Shown in pieces: positions 24,601-36,200 of a stretch of 64,000 bases of DNA. The notes under the pieces were generated by a model. That model saw only the letters and a program-made list of their open reading frames with translations. It searched no databases and was not told the origin of the DNA. The stretch spans positions 78,749,607 through 78,813,606 of the forward strand of contig CM061065.1 in assembly GCA_030762895.1 (NCBI GenBank), read 5' to 3'. The first letter of the stretch is position 1. Every line of letters begins with the position of its first letter. Position numbers and translations under genes: made by a program. Source of the stretch: Sophora flavescens (taxonomy: Eukaryota > Streptophyta > Magnoliopsida > Fabales > Fabaceae).

Positions 24601-25370
24601 GGCTTGCTCATGGGCCTTAAAATTTTGGGCTTGGATTCATTTATGTGGGGCCCACTAAAATGCTTAAGGCTTAACATGACATATGAAACTTAGATGATTT
24701 CTAATGGGCTTTATGGAATTAATCCATGGACAAGGAATTTGGGCTTCATGGCCACGGTCCATTAATTGATTTGGAACAAAGGTTCTGTCCCAATTCACTT
24801 GAAAAAAACTTAGAAACTAACTTAGGGACCAAAGTGTAATTAATAGAAAGTTCAAGGACTTAAGCGTAAAATTCATAAATTGCCATTTTAACTTGTAGAA
24901 TCTTCTAGACTTAAAAGTGTGACTCATCCCCATGAACATCATGTATGACTCGTTATCCCGATCTCTTGGCGGGTCTTTGTAGTTCCGTTTTCGACTCCGT
25001 CGGTTTCCTGATAGGGTTTTACGCCTGCGTAAAAGCGTAATATTTCATTTTCTACTGAAAATTTTCAAACTAACCAAACTCGTTGGAAATATGATTTAAA
25101 TATAAACCATTTCATTCACGAGTCAAAATTAGGTTTTCTGCTCAGTAAAATTATACTGTCAGTGAAAACGCAGACCGATTTCCGTCTGAATAAAATTTTA
25201 TCCTAAGCTTCTACCCTAAGATAGAGTATGAATATGATTTTTATTTCATAAAAATCAATCTCCAAGAACTCGGATAAAAATATAAATGAATACCTTTATA
25301 CCGGTTAATACAGTGAAAATATTTTTACTGAAAAAAATAAAAATCAGAAAATAAAAAGTAGGGTGTTACA
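21623..25370 (-). repeat. LTR B of the Tekay tandem (middle, shared LTR)
   Basis: 3748 bp with the same ends as LTR A. It serves as 3' LTR for internal 2 and 5' LTR for internal 1. It differs from A and C by scattered substitutions and small indels and is otherwise collinear. TATA box at 24238-24246, CACGG palindrome at 22884-22924. There is no target duplication next to it, only primer site on one side and purine tract on the other. Confidence 0.9.
24238..24246 (-). promoter_or_regulatory. TATA box, LTR B
   Basis: Minus-strand CTATAAATA in the same context as in LTR A. It would drive transcription of internal 1. Confidence 0.6.
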
Positions 25371-26573
25371 TTACTACCCTTCTTAGAAAAAAATTCCGTC
25401 CTCAGATTTCTTAACTCAAAACTAGACATCAACTTGCATTCGTATCTTAATCTAAAGATCCCACATTATATTTCTCATCGTTGTTTTTCCCGTAGGTGAC
25501 AGCGGTAACTTCATAACATAATTCATTCTTATATCGTTCTATTTATCCTCGAAACAATCTATCACTACATTATATTCATTGTCCTTAACATTTCACCTTG
25601 ATCTATCATCCTTGAAGGACATAATTAAAACTTATTCTTTTCTTTCTTCTTACTACTGATCCACTAGAGAACCTTATTACAAACTCCCGCAATTAACACC
25701 GCAATCAATTCCAACATCTAACTTCTATCATTACTCGAAATTAACACCACAATCAATACTACCCTAACTTCCTACTTTATGTATCCAATCACAGTCTTAG
25801 TTCCTTAGAATGTATTTTACTATTCTAAATTATATCAAAATCATACATCTCAACCTCAAAAGAACATCATTGCACCTCCTAATGCAACTAAAACCAAAGA
25901 AATTATTTTTCCTGTTCATATTCAACTTTGGTAATACCATCAATCTTAACTATGAGCATTCAATCGTTGCCTTAGGATTCTCTTAGTAATACTATGCCTC
26001 GATCAACTTTTGACTTATAATAATGGTCTCATTGACTGATACTGATCTTAATCTTACCAGTAGTATCTATATCTCAAAACTCCAATCACTTCCTATTTAT
26101 CCTACTATAGGGAAACAATACTTAGTTACTATACCTAGATTATATGTTGCTCAATCAAGTCTTTATTGCAATCCATAACCAACAGAGCCTAAGGTGAAAT
26201 CCTAACTCACCAATTAAACAAGAACAACAAATCATTATAACCATTATCTCAAAAATAAAAGGCTACAAAGCTTCAACCAAATGAATCCTATACTATATAA
26301 GCTCCAAACTAATTCGTTATCTCTTTATTATTTTCAAGGACTACCCATACTATCCAAATATATCAAGCACTTAAGATAAAGTTCCCTTAATACCAATTAT
26401 CCCACACCAATCTATACTTTCACCGTACTTGATTTTAAACAAGCAGGAAAACCACAACCGACTAACTAACAAAACTTACGGATTTCCGTCGCCATCTTCA
26501 GACTTTCCCACCAAGAACACGATTTTCACTTCCGTAAGATCATCGACAAGTGTTTACAATAAATGTCATATTC
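25371..26573 (-). other. Internal 2, 3' part: purine tract and sequence replacing pol
   Basis: The purine tract sits beside LTR B (minus strand TAAGAAGGGTAGTAA). It contains about 160 bases (near 25424-25580) that internal 1 has lost. No pol motif is readable. Confidence 0.6.
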
Positions 26574-27719
26574 TTAACAACTATATGACACTGATGTCAA
26601 ACACATACCATATATGAGATCTGCAGAGTGAGAAGGTTCAACTCCCCTCACTGTAAACACTCTCCCAGTGACCCATTGTCCGCAATCTCTAGCTATATGA
26701 CCAGGTTTTCCACAGTGGAAACAACTAGGATTCTCCTTGCAATTTCTAACATGATGAGGTCCTCCGCATCTGAAGCAGGCATATACTTGTTGTTGTTGAT
26801 CCAATCTAACCACTAGTGTTGGTGCAGCTGTCTGCACTGGTTTAGTATATGGTCCCCCTCTCCATCGAGAACCACTCTCTATCCTCCTTGGAGAACCTGA
26901 TCGATTAGGGCCTCCACTTCTTGGTTGTTTCAGCTCAGCATCTTGCCTCTGGTCTCTGCTTTCTGTAGCACTGCAACTATCAACCAACTTCGAAAAAAAA
27001 CACTGAATATTTAAATACACTACAGCTCTTCGCAGCTCATATCGCAATCCTTCTTCAAACCTTCTACACCGCCAATCCTCATCTGGGAATCTCTGACAGA
27101 ATTCTGAAAACTTAATCAGAGCCTCAAAGCGTGATGCATAATCACCTACAGTCATGTTTCCTTGTCAGAGACTAGTAAACTCCCTCTCCTGCGCACGTTG
27201 GACTACATGCGGAAAATACTTCTCGAAGAAGCATTCAGTAAACAACTGCCAGTAGATAATCCTACCCTCTGACTCCAGTAATCTTATCCTACCTCTCCTC
27301 CAAGACTCTGCTTCTCCAGTTAACATGTATGCAACATAAGTCACTTTACTCTCCTCCATCCAGCGCATGGTGTCAAATATCTTCTCTATCTCTTGTACCC
27401 ACCATTCTGCCTTCTCTGGGTCATAGTCCCCTCGGAACTGTGGTGGCTTCCCTTTCAGGAAAGTAATCAATTCTGCCTCTTCAGCTTCAATGGCTGTTAT
27501 TTGATTCTGTAGTTCATGCTGCTCTTTGTTTATTTGCAGCATCTCCGCATTCTGTTGTGGTTGTAATAACAAGGCAGCAGCTATCGTTTCCATGATATTG
27601 GGAGTCGCAGATGACTCTCCTCCATTTCCAGTAAGATTAACCTCACCGTTGTCAGCTCCAATGGTTCCCTCGGGAGATCTGTCACCACTAATAATCGGAC
27701 TTCTTCTTCCATGAGCCAT
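26574..27719 (-). pseudogene. Gag with zinc knuckles, internal 2
   Basis: It starts at MAHGRRSPIISGD (27719). The order is as in internal 1: capsid domain, TGA at 27165 (shared with internal 1), YASRFEALIKFSEF block, then two CCHC knuckles (CFRCGGPHHVRNC and CFHCGKPGHIARDC, the consensus form). The frame goes beyond the point where internal 1 stops and ends at 26574 after about 16 more residues, before any protease motif. This copy sits directly behind LTR C, the true 5' LTR of the array. Confidence 0.8.
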
Positions 27720-27932
27720 GATTTTGTAAAAGAAATTATCATCTCTCATCAGTATGACATATAACACTACATAGACAGGTATATAAATACCATATGCCAT
27801 ACTAATGCTAATTATCGCATCAGGTTCGGACACACTACCCAACATCTAAGCATAGTTAAAATCCGATGTGGACTCAACTAGACACGGCCAGTAACAACAT
27901 CCTAGACCTCACAGTCCGATTAGAATCGAACT

Positions 27933-27944
27933 GCTCTGATACCA
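27933..27944 (-). other. Primer-binding site (initiator Met-tRNA), internal 2
   Basis: Perfect minus-strand TGGTATCAGAGC, five bases from the end of LTR C at 27950. Confidence 0.9.
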
Positions 27945-27949
27945 CCAAA

Positions 27950-30900
27950 TGAGACACCACGCTGTGCCCCATTGTATTATTAAATTAAAACCTTATTATT
28001 TATTTACTTAATCGTGCGCTTATCGTTGAAAATACGTAAAAATTAAAACTTAATTAATAATCATATAACTTCTACAAATATAAAACACACCAAAACTATA
28101 TTACATAAATACACACATAAGTATCCTTTATTTTACACAACACTGTTTAGGGTATCCTCTCAGCTGAATCCCACACAGGTACTTATGTATACAACTTGCT
28201 TATAACTAACGGAAAACAAAACATCTTATGTGACTCACTGGCCCTAAACTTACTACGCTACGTTATTAGGATCAGTAAGTTGTTCTTCAGTGTCAACTTC
28301 ATACGGAACGTCATTCAACTCCTCAACAGCCTCCGTCTCGTATGGGGTTCCATCCATATCCTTAGTAACATAGTCGTCCATCTGGTCTTCTAACGTAACA
28401 GGGTAAACATACACCAAAATACAAGAATAGGGAGATAAGAAACAGTTCTATCATCATAAGTGGAAAAGATTCATAGCATATAATACAATAATAGTCACAA
28501 ACATGCATCACTCACAATCTACAATCATCCATATTTCATAACATCATCCTCTACCCTCCAAATCATGCAACTAAACCTTTATACTGACGTGGCCACTGCT
28601 AATCCTGTCACACATCCCTCGTTAGGAATGTTAGTCAGTCGTCCAAGTGACACGTTCCCAATGCCGGTGCACATTCTCATCCATGGTGAGAATGCTCATG
28701 CAAAGCAATGACACTATAGATGCACAGTACCGTCGGTGCACACCCTGATTTTCTCTCTCAACTCTGTCAAGGGTGCTCATGCATAGCAATGACACTATAG
28801 TTGCACAACTTAAATTCTAATTTGGAACGTCCCACGAGAACTTCGGACCTCGTGTATCTCAAATACACGGTTATGAACAACAATGCAACATATGATTCTC
28901 ACTGACTTTTATCAATAACAACCTTGTACCTCAAGCTTTTCCTCACAACCTCCACTTACGTTCTATATCACATCACTTCTATAAAATAATAGCGAGGCAC
29001 CTCTAATTCATATTCAAAACTCTCACCCAAACAAAATACCTCCGAGCAATATATATCTTTTCTTAAAATCATCTAAACATAGTATTAAACCCAGGCATAT
29101 CATGCATAACACATTAATCAACAGAATATTCAAACATCTCAACATCCTATAAGGCGATTTATCACAACCAACTCATAATTGTCCAATCAAATAAATAACA
29201 AAGTCAGACTCTGTCACGGCCTGGCCGTGATAGCCATCACGACCGTGACAGACAACAAACATCCTCAATATCATAAATATTCAAACACCGCAATAATACG
29301 TCACATGCTTATGGAATACCTCAACCAACGGATCACAAACAGTCAAAAGTAAATAATTCAGACATCCTCAAATATGAATAATTAACCTAAGGCGATAAAC
29401 CTACAATTCCCAAATCGTCATTGGTATTACGGAAAAGTTTCCAATACGATTTTGGAATTGTCGATTACTCGACCACTAGTAGGGTTTAGGTCGCCCTACA
29501 CCACTATTATAAATTATATACTACTTATCGGTTCCGACGATGGAATGGTTATTTCTCCCACCTGAGCTAGCACCGAAATCTTGAACTCGACGTTCCTCGC
29601 TATCACACCACAGCTTAATAGTTTCACCTTGAACCAAACAACATAACTATAATTAATCAAATAACAACCATCTATGACACTTTAGGGCTAGGTTCAGCCA
29701 AGTCTTAGAAAATATGTTTAGGGTTATCTTCTTAATGCCATCTTTTGGATCCTAATTACTAGAGTCTTAACTAACATATATTATTTAATACAAGACTAAA
29801 ATTTGAAACAAAATCCTAGCTCTAAGCTTTAGGGTTAGGGTTTCGGCCAGATCAAGATCATATAGGTTGAAAATTTTTTTGCTCACACACTCTTAGATAA
29901 TGAAAGTAGATGACATAACGAGATCATAGAAATTGGTTTCACATTTTTATGATTTTTCTACAATTTTCTAGAATTATTACAAGTTCTAGATCTAGAAATG
30001 AAAATTTATGAAAACTTTATGATCGTGGCTTGATATTACAAAATAAGTGAAGGATATGACTTAGATGATTAAGGAGAAGAGCTTTTTACCTCTTGAAGAT
30101 TGAAGAAATGAAGAAAATGATCAACCTTCACTAAGTTGAAAACTGGACAGCTTGAGGGTGTGATGGTATTCTGAGTGTATCTCACAATATACTCATCCAA
30201 AAATCACGATATTTGTATTGATAGAAAGATAAGAAGAAAGGGAACAACTTTGGTGTTGAAGATTTCATTTGGTTCGGATCATAACAGGGGTGAAAAGGGC
30301 CTTATTTATTCTGTTTCGGGGGTGCTGAGAATTCTGGGCAGTTTCGGTATTTTGATCCTATCTCCCAATCCACTTATCCTTTTTTTATGATCTTTAGCTT
30401 TTTGGAAATAAGAGAGAAATAGAAACAACTATTATGTTGAGAGTTTTTCGAGTTTCAGAAAGGAAGAGTGTCATATGTTTGGTGGGGATTCGGTGTTCTT
30501 ATGGTTTTGTAACTTAGTTGGTGAGGAAGATGAAGAGAATGAAGAAGATGAGTGAAATGGTGAGGAAGGGTATTTATAGGGGTTGGTTGCGCCACTTTAG
30601 AAGGATCTAGTAGGAATGAGTTGGCTTGTTCAAAGGATTAAGGTGCAAATAATTCCTAGGGACCATTTTGCAAAGATTCCAAAAGTATAAGGACTATTTT
30701 GCAAATTGCCAATAAATTGAAATGATGACCATGTGCCACATTAAATGTGGTCTCATCTTGACTTATCTTGGCTGATTTTTCATGAGATATTTTGAGAAGA
30801 ACCTAGAATGTTGGAGAACATTTGAGAAGATAGTAGAATGGTGTAGAATCTTGGAGAAAAATGTAGAACAATGTGGAAAGTTCTAGAATAATCTTGGCTC

Positions 30901-31714
30901 ATCCAAGATGAGGGCAGCCCCTACTCCATATTGGGCTTGCACATGGGCCTTAAAATTTTGGGCTTGGATTCATTTATGTGGGGCCCACTAAAATGCTTAA
31001 GACTTAACATGACATAGGAAACTTATATGATTTCTAATGGGCTTTATGGAATTAATCCATGGACAAGGAATTTGGGCTTCATGGACACGGTCCATTTATT
31101 GATTTGGAACAAAGGTTCTGGCCCAATTCACTTGAAAAAAACTTAGAAACTAACTTAGGGACCAAAGTGTAATTAATAGAAAGTTCAAGGACTTAAGCGT
31201 AAAATTCATAAATTGCCACTTTAACTTGTAGAATCTTCTAGACTTAAAAGTGTGACTCATCCCCATGAATCATCATGTATGAATCGTTATCCCGATCTCT
31301 TGACGGGTCTCTGTAGTTCCGTTTTCGACTCCGTCGATTTCCTGATTTGTGTTTTATGCCTGCGTAAAAGCGTAATATTTCGTTTTCTACTGAAAATTTT
31401 CAAACTAACCAAACTCGTTGGAAATATGATTTAAATATAAACCATTTCGTTCACGAGTCAAAATTAGGTGCTCTGCTCAGTAAAATTATACTGTCAGTGA
31501 AAACGCAGACCGATGTCCGTTTGAATTTTCAACCCAAAATTTTATCCTAAGCTTCTACCCTAAGATAGAGTATGAATATGATTTTTATTTCATAAAAATC
31601 AATCTCCATGAACTCGGATAAAAATATAAATGAATACCTTTATACCGGTTAATACAGCGAAAATATTTTTACTGAAAAAAATAAAAATCGGAAAATAAAA
31701 ATTAGGGTGTTACA
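27950..31714 (-). repeat. LTR C of the Tekay tandem (5' end)
   Basis: 3765 bp, same ends as LTRs A and B (TGTAACACCC at 31714). AAAGG follows at 31715-31719. TATA box at 30571-30579 and CACGG palindrome at 29211-29251. Contains the same non-coding sequence as A and B. Confidence 0.9.
30571..30579 (-). promoter_or_regulatory. TATA box, LTR C
   Basis: Minus-strand CTATAAATA in the same context as in LTRs A and B. This is the outermost promoter of the tandem. Confidence 0.6.
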
Positions 31715-31719
31715 AAAGG

Positions 31720-32774
31720 CGTGGAGTAAAACATATCAAATCATATTAGATTTAAACTAGATTTAAAGAACAATATCACCTGAGCATTTCGCGCCCTCTG
31801 ATTTAGGCATTCCCTCAAGCTACTATGGTCGAGCTCTCCTAGACCGAGCTGTGCTGGCCGAGCTCTCTAAGACATCTTCTTCACTCTAAGGTCGAGCGGT
31901 GGTGGCCGAGCTCTCTAAGATACCTTTTTCTCCACCACTTGGATTGATTTCATCGTGAATTCAAACCAGGAATTTTGTCAGGCACTTGGAAGCGACCTTA
32001 AGAACTTGAATTGATCCTGACTCAGTTAGAGCTTTTGTGTCGGTTGGAGGGACACCAACACCCTCTTCACCACAATGCTCATAGCTACTGTATATCTGGG
32101 CATTTCATCTAGCATTGGGTGTGCTCCAAGATATATAAATCCAGATGAATGAGGATGGACCATTGAACCTTTCCAAATTTGCAGATCTATGTTGCAAGTT
32201 CGAGATCGTCGTAGATTCGTCTTCCTGAAGCTGAGATTTGGCTCGCGATCTGGTTCATAAGTAGCAGTGGTACTGCTTGGTTTGCTTTCTAGAGCTCGAT
32301 GAAGAAACAAGCCCCAACTCAGATCGTGAAAATGGAGGCTGAGGTGTAGTCTGAAAGAATATCGTCACGACCCGGCCCTCTTAGTGGCGTATGGTGTTGA
32401 CTGTGTTCAAGACAACGATGGCGGTCCTCCTTGCACTGATCTGGAGCACGATCTGGTCTCGTAAGCAACGGCGGCGGGGGGCTTGGCTCGTAGCAGATCT
32501 GTGGGCAAAGATGAAAGAGAGTTTGTCGAGTTGACTCGAACAGCAGCAGGGAGTGGGAGACAGGTGCTGCGCAGTGGTCCGAGCGGGCCCACGGAGCGCG
32601 ACTGTCGGTGACTGGACCGTCGTGATGGTCATCGAGGTTTGAGCAGTTTCACTCGACTTCTCTTTTCGAACTATTTGGAGAGATTAGAGGGTATGGTCCA
32701 GCCCGTATGGTGACTTGCGGTGGTTGAACGGTGGTCGGGGCAAAGTTTTACATGGCCCCACGGTGGGCGCCAAA
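31720..32774 (+). other. LARD 3' internal region up to the 3' LTR
   Basis: No pol. GGCCGAGCTCTCTAAGA-type segments repeat near 31830-31925. From about 32380 to 32760 the sequence is GC-rich. Just before the 3' LTR lies CCCCACGGTGGGCGCCAAA, the position of the purine tract, although it is not a clean polypurine run. Confidence 0.5.
32026..32632 (-). other. Candidate antisense ORF pair in the LARD 3' region
   Basis: Two open minus-strand frames (32632-32381, 83 codons; 32310-32026, 94 codons) run opposite to the element. Tat-type gypsy elements are known to carry an antisense ORF between the internal region and the 3' LTR, and this is the same place and orientation. The peptides (one with SARRTAIVVLNTVNTIRH) are not ones I can assign, and the GC-rich sequence could give such frames by chance. 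Confidence 0.25.
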
Positions 32775-33380
32775 TGTTCCTGCCGAGATCCGACTTGCCG
32801 GAATCTCGACGTAGAACGCCAAACCAAGAGTGAACAATGGGGGTTGTTTTAGATTATGGCTTGACAGAATATTGTATTCCGGTCCTACGTATCCCAATGA
32901 GAATCAAAGCCAGACGTAGTTCTAGGTTCAACTCTTGGCCATACGGTGATCTCAATCCCTCAATCTTGTATCCGATGAATACCAGCGAGCAAGGACTCTT
33001 CAATAGTCTCTTGGTCGAGCTAGTTTCTCTAATACGCTTAAGGGAGAGTCACCAGGGTTAGTGAAAAGTGAGTCTTTCTCTTGGGTTTTCCTCCTTTTAT
33101 AAGAGATCTGGATATATTTCCTTTTATCTCTTAAATCTTCTTTGAGGTGTGATTTCCTTAATGTAAGGGATATTATCTCTTTTAACCGGATAAGGTTATT
33201 TAAGATAATATCAGGATTGATAAAGATAATATCAGTATCTTAAATTGATCTCTTAACCGGATAAGGTTATTTGAGATAATACCAGGATTATTAAAGATAA
33301 AATCAATATCTTATCCCTAATATCAGGATTGGATCGGGTATCCAAGCTCGGTAGCCGGGTTTTGCTCCTCGGCCAGTACA
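32775..33380 (+). repeat. 3' LTR of the LARD-like element
   Basis: 606 bp, TGTTCCTGCCGAGATCCG to CTCGGCCAGTACA. It is followed by GTTGT (33381-33385), the target-site duplication. A CTTTTATAAG sequence near 33094 is the only TATA-like site in the LTR. Confidence 0.85.
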
Positions 33381-33465
33381 GTTGTCATTGATATTAGTTT
33401 CTGTGTATTTGTTGAGATACAAAGGATGATCACCGTTCAATATTTCATTCCTTGATAAACAAAAG
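33381..33465. repeat. Segmental duplication copy 1, right part (after the LARD)
   Basis: It continues the sequence broken at 10272 and matches 34462-34546 (TCATTGATATTAGTTTCTG onward to TTCCTTGATAAACA). Confidence 0.85.
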
Positions 33466-33494
33466 ATCAAGAAATCTGTAATCTATATCTATAA

Positions 33495-33554
<60 letters not shown>

Positions 33555-33816
33555 TGTATGTATGTATGTATGTATGTATCTATAAATTATATACATCTAG
33601 CCCCATTTGGAGGAAAGTTTTACGGGTATCACTTCTACAAGAAAAGCTTCTTCAAGAAGCCTTCTACAAACTTTCTATTATTAAAAATTAGAAAGATTAG
33701 AAATTTAAAAATAAATTAAAATTATGAACAAAAAATAAAAGAATAAAACAGATGTAGAAAATTTATTGCTAGCTACAACTTTCAAAATTTGGTTGGTTGC
33801 ACCTCTTCTAAGAAAG
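33466..33816. other. Spacer between duplication copies, with (AT)n(GTAT)n microsatellite
   Basis: An AT run from about 33496 passes into GTAT repeats that end near 33580. The remaining bases are AT-rich, and I see no gene. The left edge of duplication copy 2 (33780-33816) still shows weak similarity to 9570-9604. Confidence 0.75.
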
Positions 33817-34546
33817 AGATGAATTATGAGGGGGAGGAGAGGAAGAAAAGGCAGGCGGGGGAGAAGATGATTCGGGGAACAAGAATTAGCAAGGGCGATC
33901 CATCATGGGCGCAGCTATAGGAACGTGATGTTCATGCAAACCCTAGCATAGCCATATTAGGGTTTTTAGCCATCCGCCCATCATCTACAATAAAATTGCG
34001 GTACATATCAACACAAATGTTGATAATACAATTTCATGTGTACTAAGTTGCAAATATTGGTGTTGCCATTATAATCTTTACTGGTACAAATGCATGCTAT
34101 GTGGAATGAATTGATTCTAATATGAAGTGTCAGGGTCCTATTACATCATTAGGACACATTGTATTGCTCTTTCTTCTTTGATTTTTTTTTCGCTTTGTTT
34201 TGGTTTTGAACTTATTATGGTTGTTCTATGTTTTTTAGGTTGTCACTTGTTAGTATGGAATGGGGAAACTTTTGGTCATCTTACTTACCAACAATGTATG
34301 ACATTAATTTAGACTAAGACATACTAGCAATTGAAAGAGCTTTACTATTCAATATAGTCTCTGAAGCATATGAGTTGTCAATGCTGAGCAAATTTTTTTG
34401 ATATATTCTTCTTTTGTCAAACATATTATAATTTCAGTTATTTATATTTTTCTTCTGTTTGGTTGTCATTGATATTAGTTTCTGTGTATTTGTTGAGATA
34501 CAAAGGATGATCACTGTTCAATATTTCATTCCTTGATAAACACAAA
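33817..34546. repeat. Segmental duplication copy 2 (uninterrupted)
   Basis: Direct-orientation copy of 9605-10272 joined to 33381-33465, without the LARD. It preserves the pre-insertion sequence at 34457-34475, where GTTGT occurs once. The LINE part is limited to the Pro-rich ORF1 start, with no further LINE sequence to the left. Differences from copy 1 are scattered base changes and a few short deletions. Confidence 0.8.
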
Positions 34547-34602
34547 AAAAAAAGATTAGCTTCCCAATGCTTTGCATTCAAAGCTCTCATTGCATGTATC
34601 AC

Positions 34603-34871
34603 TGTGCATCCGGTGTACTTGCCAGCTATCATTTAATTTAATTTCCTTCCAATTTAAAATTCAAATATTAAATAGAATGTTTATGGTAGTGTTAAAGTGC
34701 ATTTAAAACAATGCCATAAGAAACCAAAACGTGAAAAACATGCAAAGAAAAGGTGAGGTGCATTTATGCAAAGCTTTGTTGCACCGTGTAGTGGGAGATT
34801 TTTGTTACCGTTTAGTAGATGCTCGTGGGAAATTAAATTAAATGATAGCTGGCAAGTACACCAGATGCACA
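34603..34871. mobile_element. Inverted-repeat element with 44-bp arms (MITE or hairpin locus)
   Basis: The arms 34603-34646 and 34828-34871 are reverse complements with one mismatch (TGTGCATC[C/T]GGTGTACTTG at the outer end, AATTTAATTTCC at the inner end). They are separated by 181 bases. Weaker pairing continues outside. I could not find a convincing target duplication, so the class is open. Confidence 0.6.
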
Positions 34872-35179
34872 TGAGAATAGCTGTTTTTTTTTTTTAAAGT
34901 TTATCTAATTGTCAACTTATATCTTATTATGTATAATTTATATTTTGTTTTGTAGTGTTTAATCTATTTTAAAGTTATACTTTGTTAGCTTAAAAGTTGT
35001 TAATTATTTTTCGAATTGTTTTGTTTGGATTACCTAGAATATGTTGTTGAGATTAGTTATACGAATTGAGAATTAATGAGTTTTGTTAGAGGTTGGGACC
35101 TCAATCTGGCATTCAAATTGAATTCAAACTTCTTACATTGAAGAAGAAGAAAGTAAAATATCAAGTTTTTGGAAGAAGC
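34872..35179. other. AT-rich spacer, nothing recognised
   Basis: About 300 bases of AT-rich sequence with no open frame of note and no repeat seen elsewhere in the window. Confidence 0.5.
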
Positions 35180-36200
35180 GGCATGTTTTTAGAAAATATA
35201 TCATACATGAATGGGGGAACCAAATGTTTATAAAAATGTGAAGAAATTATGTTGCGTATGATTACAAAGATCATTGACAAATTTCTATTATTAAAGGGGT
35301 GAAAACTTGGGTGGTGCTACAGCTTTAGAAATGAGACATGTTTTAAATAAATAATAAATAAAAAGGAAATGACCTGTTTAAAAAAATATATAGGATAGAT
35401 GAAAGGGGACCAATGAAGAAAATATAATAGATAAAGAGTGGTGGGGGAACCAAATGTTTATAAAAATATGAAGAAAATATGTTGTGTATGATTATTAAGA
35501 TCATTGACAAATTTCTATTATTAAAGGGGTGAAAACTTGGATGGTGCTACTATATGTAGCTTTATAAATGAAACATTTTAAATAAATAAAAAATAAATAA
35601 CATGTTTTTAAAAAATATATGATAGATAAAGGGGGAACCAATGAATAAAATATGATAGATAAAGACCAGATGTGGGGGAACCAAATGTTTATAAAAATAT
35701 GAAGAAATTATGTTGTGTATGATTACTATGATCATTGACAAATTTATATTATTAAAGGGTGTAGAAACTTGGGTGGTGCTACTATGTACAGCTTTAGAAA
35801 TGAGACATTTTTTAAATAAATAAAAAATAAATGACATGTTTTTTTAAAAAATATATGATACACGAAGGGGGAACCAATGAATAAAATATAATAGATAAAG
35901 ACCGGTGGTGGGGGAACCAAATGTTTATAAAAATATGGAGAAATTATGTTGTATATGATTACTAAGATCATTGACAAAATTCTATTATTAAAGGGGTGGA
36001 AACTTGGGTGATGCTGCTATATACAGCTTTAGAAATGAGACATCTTTTAAATAAATAAAATAGAAATGACATATTTTTTTTAAAAAATATATGATACATG
36101 AAGGAGGAACCAATAAAGAAAATATGATAGAAAAAGGATGGTGGGTGAACCAAATGTTTATAAAAATATGAAGAAATTATGTTGTTTATGATTACTAAGA
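35180..36200. repeat. Tandem array, about 232-bp unit, about 4.5 copies
   Basis: The marker CAAATGTTTATAAAAATRTG occurs at 35221, 35451, 35682, 35918 and 36151, giving periods of 230, 231, 236 and 233. Each unit has a GGGGGAACC start, a GATCATTGACAAATT middle and a GGGTGGTGCTRCT segment. Short minus-strand frames inside are repeats of the same unit, not genes. Confidence 0.9.

Larger units (their letters stand above)
15450..31714 (-). mobile_element. Three-LTR tandem of a gag-only Tekay-type retrotransposon
   Basis: Minus-strand order is LTR C (31714-27950), internal 2 (27949-25371), LTR B (25370-21623), internal 1 (21622-19199), LTR A (19198-15450). AAAGG directly flanks the whole array (15445-15449 and 31715-31719), so it is one locus derived from one insertion. 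Each internal part has an intact Met-tRNA primer site, a gag gene and a purine tract, but no protease, RT, RNase H or integrase that I can read. The same TGA lies in both gag copies, so the defect predates the duplication. It sits inside the LARD in the opposite orientation. Confidence 0.9.
10273..33380 (+). mobile_element. LARD-like non-autonomous LTR retrotransposon with Transposase_28-type gag-like gene
   Basis: LTRs at 10273-10827 and 32775-33380 are in direct orientation. GTTGT lies on both sides (10268-10272 and 33381-33385), and the uninterrupted sequence around GTTGT is present at 34462-34466, which proves the insertion borders. The first LTR base is C in the 5' copy and T in the 3' copy, so the start TG has mutated. 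Without the nested 16.3-kb tandem the element is about 6.8 kb. It holds a gag-like gene and tandem repeats but no protease, RT or integrase sequence. A purine tract was not clear; GGTGGGCGCCAAA precedes the 3' LTR. No primer site that I recognise follows 10827. Confidence 0.85.
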
